A DNA stretch of 64,000 nucleotides from Saccharomyces mikatae IFO 1815. Lineage: Eukaryota; Ascomycota; Saccharomycetes; Saccharomycetales; Saccharomycetaceae. Positions 54,401 through 63,425 of this stretch are shown here, in pieces (positions within the stretch are counted from its first letter, which is position 1; each line of letters starts with the position of its first letter). The notes under the pieces are model-generated. The model saw only the letters and a program-made list of their open reading frames with translations. It did no database searches and was not told the origin of the DNA. Location: contig NC_079267.1 of NCBI RefSeq assembly GCF_947241705.1, positions 1,018,501 to 1,082,500 of the forward strand, in the 5' to 3' direction. The position numbers and the translations under genes were made by a program.

Positions 54401-57400
54401 AACCGGCCGTGACCTTAGAGAATGAGTCATGGCACTTTTCCATACCGCATCACTTCGAAATGTTTAAAATAATAGACAGTATTCCAACCTTATATAAAAG
54501 CGTTAAACAAATGTTACATTCGCTGCGAACCTCAAAGAGTGATTTGATAATTTTTCCTCATAAGGTGGAGACTCCTTTATCGCTGCCAAAGATTAAACTG
54601 AAATCTAAAAGGTGGTTATTTAGTATTTCTGATGACCCACTAGAGGCAGAATTGAATACTATTTTTCAGATCGCTCTACAAGAACAACGAGAGAGAATAG
54701 CCAAGATACAAGAATTTAATGAACACGTTTCTGACAGCTTGATCAAAGGTCAAAAAAATGTTAAAGAAGTGAAAGATGATTTTGAGACCATTGATAATGT
54801 GATATTAAAGCACCGTACAGGATTGTGGGCAAATAATGGAAAAAAAAATTTACGTAAATCTGCTACGGATTCCGAAATTCCTCTTACTGCGACACCTTTC
54901 AATATTGATAAAAAAGGTAACTTCCAGTCTCAACTACCCCAGTTTATTTCTCCTGAGATCGAGAACGCTTACAACACATTACTAGAGAATTTCTCTGACT
55001 CATGGATCAGAAGGGTGAAGGAATATAAAGTTAAAGAACGTCGTGAGTTTGAGAAAAACTTTTCTTTCCTATGGGGATTCATTGACTATAATAAACTACC
55101 AAAAGACATCAACAAAAAAGTTCTGCCTTTCTCAACAAATCCTTTCTTGATGAATCTCATTATTGAGAATATTGATATCGATATGGTAAAACCTTTCTGT
55201 GGTATAAAGAATATCCCAAGCTTTATCCATGATGTTGGAAAAGGCGTTCCGAAAAATACTGAATATTCAATTATGATACCGATGCATTTGGACGCTAAAT
55301 TCAGTGAAGTAAGATGGCATTTGAGAGATTATCCCCTTCCTTTTGTTTGCATACCTCCACTAAGCTCTACACAAAGTAAGGAAACAATTGCTACAAGAAT
55401 TTATGGTGATCTTATGATTACGGAGGATATGCTCCAATCCGAAAAGGAGCTGAGAACTCTATTTGTACCTTTGATTCCGTCAGTAACTGTTGAAAACACA
55501 GATAAATATTACTCCTTATTTGTACCAAGAACCATGACTAGCGCCAAAATATTTACAGACCTAAATTTTGAAATAAACTCTAAACATACAACACGAGTAA
55601 CTTGGGGTGGTTCTTATCAACCAGCTATTCAACAAACCATGCAGTGTTTAGATAATTTTTCCAAACCGCCTTTAGATCCTTCTATTAAATTAGGATTTTG
55701 GGATAAAACAAGATACCTTTTCCACGGAAAGATCAACATAGTTTGGAAAGAGAAGGGAAAATTTGAAATTTCCCTGAAAGGCGCAAAAAGTCCATACATG
55801 CTTGGTGGTGAGTCAGCTGGGTTCATAGTTGGATTTGATGGTGATGTTAATTTGAGATGTAACGAGGGCAATGACCCAAAAAGATTCTTATCTTGTAGTG
55901 CAGACAAGATACACTTCAGCATTCCCAATTATTTCGCAAAACCACTGCTTGTATGGTCTAGACCTAGCACTAGTACAATGTTTATCCCAAACCAAGATGA
56001 TACCAACTTGCAAAGGTATGCTTCATTTTACTATTTATTAAACACTACATCGAGTAAAAACGAAAAGGCAGACAAGGAAACAATGAGAAAATCGTTCATT
56101 GAGAAAACAGGAATTAAACTATCTGGGGGAATGACACTGGATATGGGTATCCTTTTTGAAAGGTTAGGGCCTAGTTTAAATGAAAGAACCTTTGAGTCGA
56201 AAAAACATTATTTGACTCGTCTATGCAATCCAATATATGTCCAAGACCGCTCAAAGCATGATTCATATACCGGCTTTCGAAGTGACTTTATTCATATGTC
56301 TTTCGGACTATCATCTAATTCGAACTCTGCATATAATGCCATGCAACTAAGTCCCAATGGATTCAAAGCATTCTTTATCTGGTGGAAATCTTTTTCAGGG
56401 AACTTTCCCGTTAGGAGAGGGCCCTTATTTGGTCTTCAGAGTATCAGCCCTAAATTCGGTGAACATCTATATACCATCTCTTATCATGCTGATGTCTCAC
56501 CATTATTCATTAACTATATGTACCATAATGCTGATGCCAACCAAATTTTGCGCAAGAACTACCTAGAAACTGCAGAGTTCGTCGGTTTAAAGGCTAAATC
56601 CTCTCATTTTGTTATGGATCTGCACCAAAGGAAGGAAGTCTTGACGGAATATCAAGCCGGTTTGAATGTTAGAAGGAGAGTTATGAAATTGAAGTTCTTA
56701 GCTGGCGATGTTGTCTGCCAAGATGTAGATATTCGGACTGTGAGTGGGGAGTTCAGGAAATTAAACTATGTTGAAGAGAGAGAAGATTCCGAATATGATA
56801 TTTTTGATAATGATATGTCGTGGCTTGATATAACAGATTTTCAGGATGCGTTTTTCATCAACCCTGAGAATTATCTTCCAAAGATCAAGATTATGCCGTT
56901 TGCTTTCTCTCCTCAGTTCGCCTATCAAAAGAGAGCTAGTTATGGCGACAAGTATCAGGTAGATCCTAAAACTTGCAAGCCAATAATGCCATTTGATAAT
57001 CGTGTGTCCCATGAATGTACACTAGGTCATAATGTTTCTCTACGTACTGACTTGGTTGAGAAACGAGTTACGGTTTTGAAGAAGTTTCGAGAACGACTGA
57101 AGGAAGATATAGAAAAAAGTGGAACGACGGATTTTTCAGAAGAGAGTCTAAAAGAGTTACTCTCAAAAGCAAACTTCAGTGTAAAGAACACAGAATTACT
57201 ACTTGAGGATTTTCAGAAAATATTTGAGCAACACGAAACCGAACAAACGGAGCACCCTTTCCATTTCGATTCTTTAAATCTTTTGAAAAGCACCAAAAGG
57301 ACCATGAAACAATTTGAAAATAGGTTTTTCATTTTTAACGTACTGTTAAAATGGAATGAGGATGCAAGAAGTGCCATTTTCAAATTTCTCTACTATGCCA

Positions 57401-59319
57401 ATCTGTCCAACGAATTTGCGTCCCTAGCAAGCGGTAAGGGTCTAAGAGAATTCGAGGATGCAATAAAACAAAGAGAAATGACTGAGGATACAACGAGCTT
57501 AGAAGCAATACCAGAAGGAGGGGGTAAAAAAAACATTGGTAAACAATTTAGTAGTTGCGATGACACAGAGTTCTCCACTGAAAATCTTTTGAAGATCTTT
57601 GAAAAGAACATAACACAATTATCTTGTGAAATCGAACACAAGATACATCACGAGTTTTTTGTTCAGTTTATAACTCCACAGATTCAGCTGACATCTCTTG
57701 AAAACCCTGAAGTTTGTGTCTTAGTTTCTTCGCCCTTTCTCATGTTGAAGACATTAGAGTTCGATGCAAATACAACTAGTAACACGTACATGAAAGATAT
57801 ATTTTTGAGAAGATATGGTATTTTATTTGAAAATGCTAACGCTTTTCTATTTAACAAGAAGGATTACAAAGAGTTCTTTGAACTCTACTTTGGCTCCAGC
57901 TCTTATGGCCAACATAAAGGAGAGCAGTGGCCACCATGGCTGGGTTTAGAATTAGGATTTGAGCCTTCTGCTTTAGCAAAGAAAGCAGTGGTTAAAAATA
58001 TTTCTGTTCTATTGCATCATCAGAAGTTGTCACAATTTTCTGCAAGGTATGACTCTTTAAAAGATAAAATAGAAGACAATATATGTGGATACGTTCCTCA
58101 AATTAATGTAGAACTTAATTCCCAAGAGTATCTAACTTTTACAAAGATGGTCCTTAAATTGTTTCTGTATGTTGAACCCGAAGATGAAGAACTGAAAAAG
58201 TATATTGAAAAGCTGATAATTGGTTATGACATCTATGACACGGCTCAAACTAAGAAGTTAATACGTGATTTGCACAACAGCGAACAAATACTGGCTGTGG
58301 TTGAAAAGGAGCTCTTATTTAAAAGAGGTTTACTAGACGAAGTCAGCAAGCTTGACTTATCAAATATTCACAACGAACGGATGCATCAATTGTTAAGGTT
58401 ATATATTCTAATGAAAATCTTTACTTCAAATGGGAACAATTACATCAATCGAACACTAGTGTGGAGTATCAAAGTTAATGAAACTATCTTACATTTACTA
58501 GAGGAGAATGACAAACCATTTTTGGACATTGCCGTTGCAAAGTTAAACTTTAACAGGGTACAATATGCAATGGGACTAAGAAAGAACATTGTAACTGTTA
58601 AAATGATGCAAATGTTCGATTTGGGGAAGAATATTAACTACCATTGTTTATTGGGGCCTTTGATACCCAGTGGAAGTAATACAGTTAATATGGTAAGTGA
58701 AGATCCATTGGTGCAAATAAGTTGGGATGTTGATAAACCTGTAGGTGGTATCAAAGTTATTAAGAATGTTGAGACTACATTGTCGGGGTTAACGGTGAAA
58801 TTAGAAGAGGAAAGACTAAATAGGTTATTTGAATGGTTGTCATTAAAGGAGTTAATGTATGATGGGAATGGAAATGATGACGATGGAGCTTCCAGTATTT
58901 TTGATATGATATCATCTGAATCAGAAGAAGGAAAATTTGAGTTTTCAGAAGATATAAGTCCAGATTTTAATGAGATGCTGAAAAGATCAAGTGATTATAT
59001 GATCGTTGAAGATATGAAATTGAACAGCTTCAAACTTTGCATCAGCTATAAGGGCAAAGGCAAGATGAGGTTGGCTAATGTGACTAACTTTGTGTTCAAT
59101 TTCCCGACTTTAAGATTAGCCAACCAAACTTTGAGAGTTACGGATCTGTTGCTTGCCTTGAAGAAAGTGTTGATCAAAGTTCTGATAAAACATACTGGGA
59201 GGTTTATCGGTAATAAATTGAAAAGAAGTTCTAAAGAGGATAAAATGGCCGACGATACTGCACCACTGAAGCAACTTACAACCTATAATTCCTACACGGA
59301 GCCCGAAGAACTTCGTTAA
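51436..59319 (+). CDS. FMP27: Fmp27, bridge-like lipid transfer protein
   Basis: 2627 residues (2628 recalled for S. cerevisiae). Giant protein of the repeating-beta-groove family (BLTP2/KIAA0100/Hobbit relatives), predicted to form a hydrophobic channel carrying lipids between ER and plasma membrane or other contact sites. The N-terminal hydrophobic helix (FLCKWLIFAVTLLWSC) is the ER anchor. The body alternates beta-rich grooves; family hallmarks in the C-terminal half include the RBG motifs near QINVELNSQEYLTF and ISWDVDKPVGGIKVI. YPR117W is the paralogue. There are no frame breaks in 7.9 kb, arguing for strong constraint. The tRNA-LTR cluster begins 180 bases downstream. Confidence 0.97.
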   Translation: MFGINIFLCKWLIFAVTLLWSCKILIRKVWGVNITWINLFKLEICGFSLEDGSIKIKSVRFALRERKLLIKGLRIVSSQTIHTNDFNEELPNDKEGALPETSRNFGYFFTSRIPSFIQYWLNGIAIILEDTEIVNNDITIEKFGFFVSINKSKRAKSLRFDSFLRKLLWNDQIIIADAIFIVNTNLLIGDILNSLKDDLQFDLDLKLGDLNVPMNLLNLFLNKENIDIMSNKKLLQRVMDTTKANQELQDKDIAKMKCTLIHTMGKFVDRIKPLKELNITVDKLQIKDFPLTNHPELIGMNKYVSYNILVSNINFNTIRFRNEMPGYTLIFEERDSPFKFSIIMARFNIYLNLNRKHQKYTKQLKIIEIPNVSIFGETNLFSQKFHYSDNLEAMKLENAIFNIKGNISSLTIDMDPVNISFIKCFLSNIKVFTSSCPKNKVLKENSHVKFLTRRRVLFDYFKCFLPLINMKFTLDDPKFVINDKDNLIIGRFSVFMISHRSKRYTLGNHLMEEKQRTEQIFYESDWNVELLDMKLQHIIKHQKYDHTILRVDSIAIEENLHLLPDILCSADVDIDTLVLDLSELPTMVMLSELVHNLDSQLANVEENYFKEFYEKFASNLQNMKVECSNMAKCLKQKDILPSDFLFQQLPDFFDYIKINIRDISSTLGARSVFMPRDVFSSVDSQSSKDLVDGKLRKYCNTVEKFQIAFFGDKTQWHNKIGSNHAAMVKSGQLKGFNKVSAQNYNHKRSIADLDDISSSDATEVSHIWSINLLINDVTTSIIGETSELSEILSTKAVSKVSNLSIKLFPDSEPFSSNESDSKIILQINHSRGTSVMSLMTIFLAVSGIHTLNQIFGHCIHQKMRQSRTKQYFIALSESKRKSCLKSIKWGQLKELVEVNFSSEYMSQIIVLPNGLRTKFEPTSTFINMKNFNVISITGQYFRMMVESPTQPNFWERMACIDRFKVMVNIDSLKKQTENLHSIKHWEESQPAVTLENESWHFSIPHHFEMFKIIDSIPTLYKSVKQMLHSLRTSKSDLIIFPHKVETPLSLPKIKLKSKRWLFSISDDPLEAELNTIFQIALQEQRERIAKIQEFNEHVSDSLIKGQKNVKEVKDDFETIDNVILKHRTGLWANNGKKNLRKSATDSEIPLTATPFNIDKKGNFQSQLPQFISPEIENAYNTLLENFSDSWIRRVKEYKVKERREFEKNFSFLWGFIDYNKLPKDINKKVLPFSTNPFLMNLIIENIDIDMVKPFCGIKNIPSFIHDVGKGVPKNTEYSIMIPMHLDAKFSEVRWHLRDYPLPFVCIPPLSSTQSKETIATRIYGDLMITEDMLQSEKELRTLFVPLIPSVTVENTDKYYSLFVPRTMTSAKIFTDLNFEINSKHTTRVTWGGSYQPAIQQTMQCLDNFSKPPLDPSIKLGFWDKTRYLFHGKINIVWKEKGKFEISLKGAKSPYMLGGESAGFIVGFDGDVNLRCNEGNDPKRFLSCSADKIHFSIPNYFAKPLLVWSRPSTSTMFIPNQDDTNLQRYASFYYLLNTTSSKNEKADKETMRKSFIEKTGIKLSGGMTLDMGILFERLGPSLNERTFESKKHYLTRLCNPIYVQDRSKHDSYTGFRSDFIHMSFGLSSNSNSAYNAMQLSPNGFKAFFIWWKSFSGNFPVRRGPLFGLQSISPKFGEHLYTISYHADVSPLFINYMYHNADANQILRKNYLETAEFVGLKAKSSHFVMDLHQRKEVLTEYQAGLNVRRRVMKLKFLAGDVVCQDVDIRTVSGEFRKLNYVEEREDSEYDIFDNDMSWLDITDFQDAFFINPENYLPKIKIMPFAFSPQFAYQKRASYGDKYQVDPKTCKPIMPFDNRVSHECTLGHNVSLRTDLVEKRVTVLKKFRERLKEDIEKSGTTDFSEESLKELLSKANFSVKNTELLLEDFQKIFEQHETEQTEHPFHFDSLNLLKSTKRTMKQFENRFFIFNVLLKWNEDARSAIFKFLYYANLSNEFASLASGKGLREFEDAIKQREMTEDTTSLEAIPEGGGKKNIGKQFSSCDDTEFSTENLLKIFEKNITQLSCEIEHKIHHEFFVQFITPQIQLTSLENPEVCVLVSSPFLMLKTLEFDANTTSNTYMKDIFLRRYGILFENANAFLFNKKDYKEFFELYFGSSSYGQHKGEQWPPWLGLELGFEPSALAKKAVVKNISVLLHHQKLSQFSARYDSLKDKIEDNICGYVPQINVELNSQEYLTFTKMVLKLFLYVEPEDEELKKYIEKLIIGYDIYDTAQTKKLIRDLHNSEQILAVVEKELLFKRGLLDEVSKLDLSNIHNERMHQLLRLYILMKIFTSNGNNYINRTLVWSIKVNETILHLLEENDKPFLDIAVAKLNFNRVQYAMGLRKNIVTVKMMQMFDLGKNINYHCLLGPLIPSGSNTVNMVSEDPLVQISWDVDKPVGGIKVIKNVETTLSGLTVKLEEERLNRLFEWLSLKELMYDGNGNDDDGASSIFDMISSESEEGKFEFSEDISPDFNEMLKRSSDYMIVEDMKLNSFKLCISYKGKGKMRLANVTNFVFNFPTLRLANQTLRVTDLLLALKKVLIKVLIKHTGRFIGNKLKRSSKEDKMADDTAPLKQLTTYNSYTEPEELR

Positions 59320-59498
59320 AAAACATTCATAATAATATAAAATTTTCTATTGTATAGTATTTCTCATTCCGGGAAATGGAGTCTCTCATCTTCTAGCTTA
59401 GATTTGGCTACTAGAAAGTGTTGATTAAATCGATACTATATTGAATTCAATCAATCAATCCAAATCATTCCTATTAGTAAATGACTGCAGCTAAAAAA

Positions 59499-59572
59499 TG
59501 GTCTCTAGCGGGATCGAACCGCTGATCCCCGCGTTATTAGCACGGTGCCTTAACCAACTGGGCCAAGAGACC
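59499..59572 (-). tRNA. tI(AAU): tRNA-Ile(AAU)
   Basis: 74-base tRNA on the minus strand. The acceptor stem is GGTCTCT with AGAGACC plus discriminator A. A-box TGGCCCAGTTGG and B-box GGTTCGATCCC are intact, and the anticodon loop CTAATAA carries anticodon AAT (read as IAU after deamination). No intron. A run of six T follows immediately on the minus strand as the RNA polymerase III terminator. The 5' flank (plus-strand right side) is packed with LTRs, as is usual for Ty insertion upstream of polymerase III genes. Confidence 0.98.
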
Positions 59573-59660
59573 AATTAAATTACGGTTTGATTGAACGTAA
59601 CAGATTAGGAATCCATAAAAGGGAATCTGCAATTCTACACAATTCTATAAACATTATTAT

Positions 59661-60375
59661 TGTTGGTGTTGGAATAAGTGATTACTACTATACACCTATT
59701 CGTATAAATTGGATTAAGTTATTGCAACTATACGTCTTCGTATAAATTGAAGTAGAAAAATTCTAATAATAGAATTTACTGCAGTAATGAGATAAAGATC
59801 TATTAATTGATCAGAACTTATTATATAAGAAGATGAGTTATCATCAAATTCTTATCATTAACACTCTGATTTATGTCTGAACCTTTTGGTTTAATATAAC
59901 TAATCAGCGTGTGTTTTATATACCTCTCTTATATAGATTAAGAAGGAACGACTATTCTTAATTATTACAACTTACTAAACTACTAATTATCAACAGTTGG
60001 AATAAGTGATTACCACTATACATTTATTCATATAAATTGTTGTAGTTGATGACGAACATTCTTTAACATGATACTAATGATGTTGAGTAAATTAATACTA
60101 ACATTCTTATGGTGATACCAATTTAAATGGAGTAGGGAAATTCTAATTATAGAATTTCCTGCACTAATAAGATAAAGATCTATTAATCGTCCAGAACTTA
60201 GTATATAAGAAGATGAGTTATCACTAAATTCTTATCATCAACACTCTGATTTATGCCTGAACCTTTTGGTTTAATATAACCAATCAGCGTGTGTTTTATA
60301 TACCTCTCTTATATAGATTAAGAAGGAACGACTATTCTTAATTATTACAACTTACTAAACTACTAATTATCAACA
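59661..60375 (+). mobile_element. Solo tau-like LTR (outer), itself interrupted
   Basis: LTR of about 381 bases when the inner copy is discounted (59661-59666 plus 60001-60375), starting TGTTGG and ending ATCAACA. It is flanked by a 5-base target duplication ATTAT (59656-59660 and 60376-60380) made in the delta LTR. Length and ends fit a Ty4/Tsu4 (tau) type copia LTR; the family call is tentative. It is relatively recent. Confidence 0.8.
59667..59995 (+). mobile_element. Solo tau-like LTR (inner, nested)
   Basis: 329-base LTR of the same family, inserted six bases inside the outer one in the same orientation. It is flanked by the target duplication GTTGG (59662-59666 and 59996-60000). The last 130 bases are almost identical to the outer copy, so both insertions look young. 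The central part is shorter than in the outer copy. Confidence 0.8.
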
Positions 60376-60558
60376 ATTATCATCGTTTTATATGTTGTTA
60401 TTCATTTATCCTATTACATTATCAATCCTTGCGTTTCAGTTTCCACTAATTTAGATAAATATTTCTCATCATTTGCGTCATCTTCTAACACCGTATATGA
60501 TAATATACTAGTAGTATGACTACTAGTTAGTAGATGATAGTTGACTTATATTACAACA

Positions 60559-61255
60559 TGTATGAATGCAAAGAGCTCAAGAAAGTTATGCTCTTTCACA
60601 GTAATTTTTCGAAGAATACTACTAAGAAAAAGAAAAACCGTTGCATCTTACAGAATACGCAGCGAAATGAACTATTTGGAACATTTTTCAAACTTTAAAT
60701 CCCCATTGGTCGCCTTGAATAATGATCTTCCTTGGGCTACCCTGTGATGGAGAGGGTCCAATGACTTTGCAGTGAGGGCATAGTATAAATGGCCGCATAT
60801 TCTTTTCAGATCACATAATTTGATATAGCACAGAAAAGACACTACTTTTCCGTTTATTCATAGCATTATGATGTTCCTAATTGACCGTTATAAGAAACGT
60901 GTTCTGGCGGGTAATATTTTCTTTTGTTTTCTTTTTTTTTTTTTGATTTTCTAGAATGATGAATAGTAAATAAGCAAAAGTTGCTCTTGCTGCAGAAAAC
61001 CCATCAAAGGGGCACAGGCATCAATAAACATTTCATCAAGCGCTGCAGAGAAATTTGGTCATATCTATTTTTCTCTCAGATTTGTGTGTTTGCATACTTT
61101 TGAGCTGATTACTTATAAGCTTTTATTGAAAATTTCCCAAGCAATCCATTAGGACCTACAGTCATTCTTTGCCCTCCCTGGCTTTTTTTTCCTTTGATTT
61201 TTTGACTTCTGTTTCTTTTGTGATATTAGCTATCCCTCGTTTGGTCTGCAAGTTT
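60559..61255. other. Intergenic: LTR cluster to PDP3
   Basis: About 700 bases with the PDP3 promoter. A Reb1 site CGGGTAA (60908-60914) sits next to a 13-base T tract (60932-60944). A frame in line with PDP3 is open from 61169 but is not part of the gene. No other gene. Confidence 0.55.
60908..60914 (-). promoter_or_regulatory. Reb1 site with adjacent poly(dT)
   Basis: CGGGTAA (reverse complement TTACCCG, the Reb1 core) is followed 17 bases later by 13 consecutive T. Reb1 site plus poly(dA:dT) is the classic arrangement that makes a nucleosome-free promoter. It lies 342 bases upstream of PDP3. Confidence 0.6.
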
Positions 61256-62170
61256 ATGACAAAAGATATCAGAACGGGCGATTTAGTGTTATGCAAAGTT
61301 GGCTCGTTTCCACCTTGGCCAGCTGTAGTATTTCCACAACGATTGCTTCGAAACGATGTATATAGAAAGAGAAAATCCAATTGTGTTGCTGTTTGTTTTT
61401 TCAACGATCCAACTTATTACTGGGAGCAACCAAGCAGACTAAAAAATCTGGACCAGGATACCATTCGAAATTTTATTTCAGAACATGGTAAGAATGCAAA
61501 TCAAAGGGAACTTGTTAATGCATACAAGGAAGCGAAAATTTTTGATGATTTCAACGTATTTTTGCAAGAAAAATTTGAGGAAGAAAACAGATTAAAGGAT
61601 TTGAAGGCATTTGAGAGGAGTGAAGGTTGTAAAATCGTTGCTGGAGAAGATCCCTTTATAGGTCGAACAAAAGTAGTAAATAAGAAAAAGAAAGCTTCTA
61701 CACCTCTTGAAGATGGTCCAGCCGATGCTTCACTGTCTAACGAGGAAGAAAAGAAACCGAACATCAAAGCGGCCAAAAAAAAGAGACCTACGGCTAATTC
61801 AGAAGTGAAATTAAACACTGTTAATAAGAAGAAAGTTAAACTAGACTATTCCAGAAGAATAGAGATTTCGCAACTATTTCGCCGTAGAATTCAAAGAAAC
61901 CTAATTCAAAGGGAAACACCTCCAACTGAGGATGATATCAAAGAAACACATGAATTGTTGAATAGAATTTATGAGAACACTGATATCAAGAAAACTTTTT
62001 TTGATTTAGATGCCCTCCGTGAGAGTAAGTTACACAAGCTACTGAAAGCAATTGTTAATGATCCTAACTTAGGAGAATTTCACCCACTTTGTAAAGAAAT
62101 CTTGTTATCCTGGGCAGACCTAATCTCGGAGCTGAAAAAAGAAAAATCCCAAAAACTACCCACACCCTGA
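61256..62170 (+). CDS. PDP3: Pdp3, PWWP-domain subunit of NuA3b
   Basis: 304 residues from ATG 61256 (MTKDIRTGDLV), the remembered length. The N-terminal PWWP domain (about 7-100; motif SFPPWPAVVFP) reads H3K36me3 and targets the NuA3b histone H3 acetyltransferase complex to transcribed gene bodies. The middle is Lys-rich with KKKRP-type nuclear localisation signals. The C-terminal helical region from QLFRRRIQRNLIQRETPPTE resembles a TFIIS N-domain-like bundle. An upstream in-frame extension of 29 codons encodes a hydrophobic, unconserved stretch and is rejected. Confidence 0.95.
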   Translation: MTKDIRTGDLVLCKVGSFPPWPAVVFPQRLLRNDVYRKRKSNCVAVCFFNDPTYYWEQPSRLKNLDQDTIRNFISEHGKNANQRELVNAYKEAKIFDDFNVFLQEKFEEENRLKDLKAFERSEGCKIVAGEDPFIGRTKVVNKKKKASTPLEDGPADASLSNEEEKKPNIKAAKKKRPTANSEVKLNTVNKKKVKLDYSRRIEISQLFRRRIQRNLIQRETPPTEDDIKETHELLNRIYENTDIKKTFFDLDALRESKLHKLLKAIVNDPNLGEFHPLCKEILLSWADLISELKKEKSQKLPTP

Positions 62171-62688
62171 TCATGACCCTTATTGATTCGGTTTCAATAG
62201 GTCAGGATTTGAATAACCATATTCGTTTCATTTCACTTAGACATTATCTCATTGTCTTTTTTTGTTTGCTTTTTCTTTTTCACTGAATGTAATTAAGTTA
62301 AAGTAATAATCCCATTCAAAAAAAATTGTATTAGTAAATCATACGCGTAATTGTCAACAGGATATCATGTGGATCTATACAATGTATCAAAGTTGATATC
62401 GACGATCAGCATCGAGACAGATATCTGAGAGTGCACAGTTAGATACAGTCCAGTTAATTCCAACGTTAACACGCATCTAGATAGATACCTAAATATAAAT
62501 AAATATTGTCTAGAAGTTTAAAATCGATATTCCTTCTTGAAATGAAGTATAGGAAATACGAGGTCCAGAGTGCGAAATTAGGGCTACAAGCGTTTGCTTT
62601 GAAAAATGTATAACTAATGCGTCAAAATTGTAGGATATTCACTAAAGGAAGGAAAACCTTGTGGAAATAGCCTACCAAAGACTTTGAT
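62171..62688. other. Intergenic PDP3-YLR456W
   Basis: 518 bases, AT-rich, with T-rich terminator tracts near 62250-62280. I see no RNA gene, LTR or strong motif. Confidence 0.5.
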
Positions 62689-63303
62689 ATGAAACTTAAA
62701 GGGCAGATACCAAGGGACCTGTTACGTTTGATAAGAAGCTCCAAATATGTTCATGTAGCGACATGCTCATTGGATTATATACCATCAGTTTCATTAATGC
62801 ATTATATTTTCGTTTCATCCACAGAGAGCTTCCACAAGCATGAGCACAATAATAGTACTGATAATAATGACTATATTATATTCACAGTGTTCGAAAAGTC
62901 TGTAACTTATAGTAATGTTGCAGGCAATCCAAACGTTGCATTATTATTCCACGATTGGATCACTGCTAAAAATTTGACTCTTCGAAAAAAAAGTGTACAT
63001 GAGGACGGTTGTCCATCTTTTCAGTCAGAATCTACAAAATTAAATGATTTTTTGCGAGATTTGAATCAGAGTGAATTGAATCAGGTGAGCGCTACCGTTA
63101 ATGGTATTGCCGATATTGTCAATCCAGAAAGTGAAGAATCTACGTATTATAGGCGGTTATTGCTAACAGCGAATCCAGACGCAGATATTTTCATACTAGG
63201 AGAAGATACAGCCATAATAAAGGTTAGGATTCAAAAAATCAAAGTCTCTGATATGAAAAATAATACTTCTATTTATGGTCAAACAATGACGCAACCGGTT
63301 TAA
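62689..63303 (+). CDS. Pyridoxamine-phosphate-oxidase-like flavin-binding protein (YLR456W orthologue)
   Basis: 204 residues, same length as the S. cerevisiae protein. The split-barrel flavin-reductase/PNPOx-like fold is suggested by the N-terminal helix LLRLIRSSKYVHVATCSL followed by IIFTVFEKSVTYSNVAGNPNVALLFHDW, the typical FMN-binding strand pattern. Its paralogue is YPR172W. The enzymatic reaction is unknown, and pyridoxal phosphate synthesis itself is carried out by Pdx3. It is convergent with NBP1 (122-base gap). Confidence 0.92.
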   Translation: MKLKGQIPRDLLRLIRSSKYVHVATCSLDYIPSVSLMHYIFVSSTESFHKHEHNNSTDNNDYIIFTVFEKSVTYSNVAGNPNVALLFHDWITAKNLTLRKKSVHEDGCPSFQSESTKLNDFLRDLNQSELNQVSATVNGIADIVNPESEESTYYRRLLLTANPDADIFILGEDTAIIKVRIQKIKVSDMKNNTSIYGQTMTQPV

Positions 63304-63425
63304 CGGATATATGTGAAAAGTATGTGTACTTTAACAAGTATATAAAACATCTATAGGAACAACAGTGGGCATTACCCCCAAGCCCGGCGCACATGCGTCA
63401 AGGAAACTTTGATTTCATAGAAAAA

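Larger units (their letters stand above)
59605..60558 (-). mobile_element. Solo delta-type LTR (Ty1/Ty2 family), interrupted
   Basis: Old Ty1/Ty2-like delta LTR in minus orientation, recognised from segments such as ATAAAAGGGAATCTGCAATT on the left and CACCGTATATGATAATATAC on the right. It is incomplete at its 3' end next to the tRNA, and split into 59605-59660 and 60376-60558 by the tau-like insertion. No internal Ty sequence remains. It starts about 33 bases upstream of the tRNA gene. Confidence 0.88.

Noticed and set aside
60541-60747. 68-codon ORF beginning in the delta LTR
   Set aside because: Starts inside the LTR end and runs into unrelated flank; no coding character.
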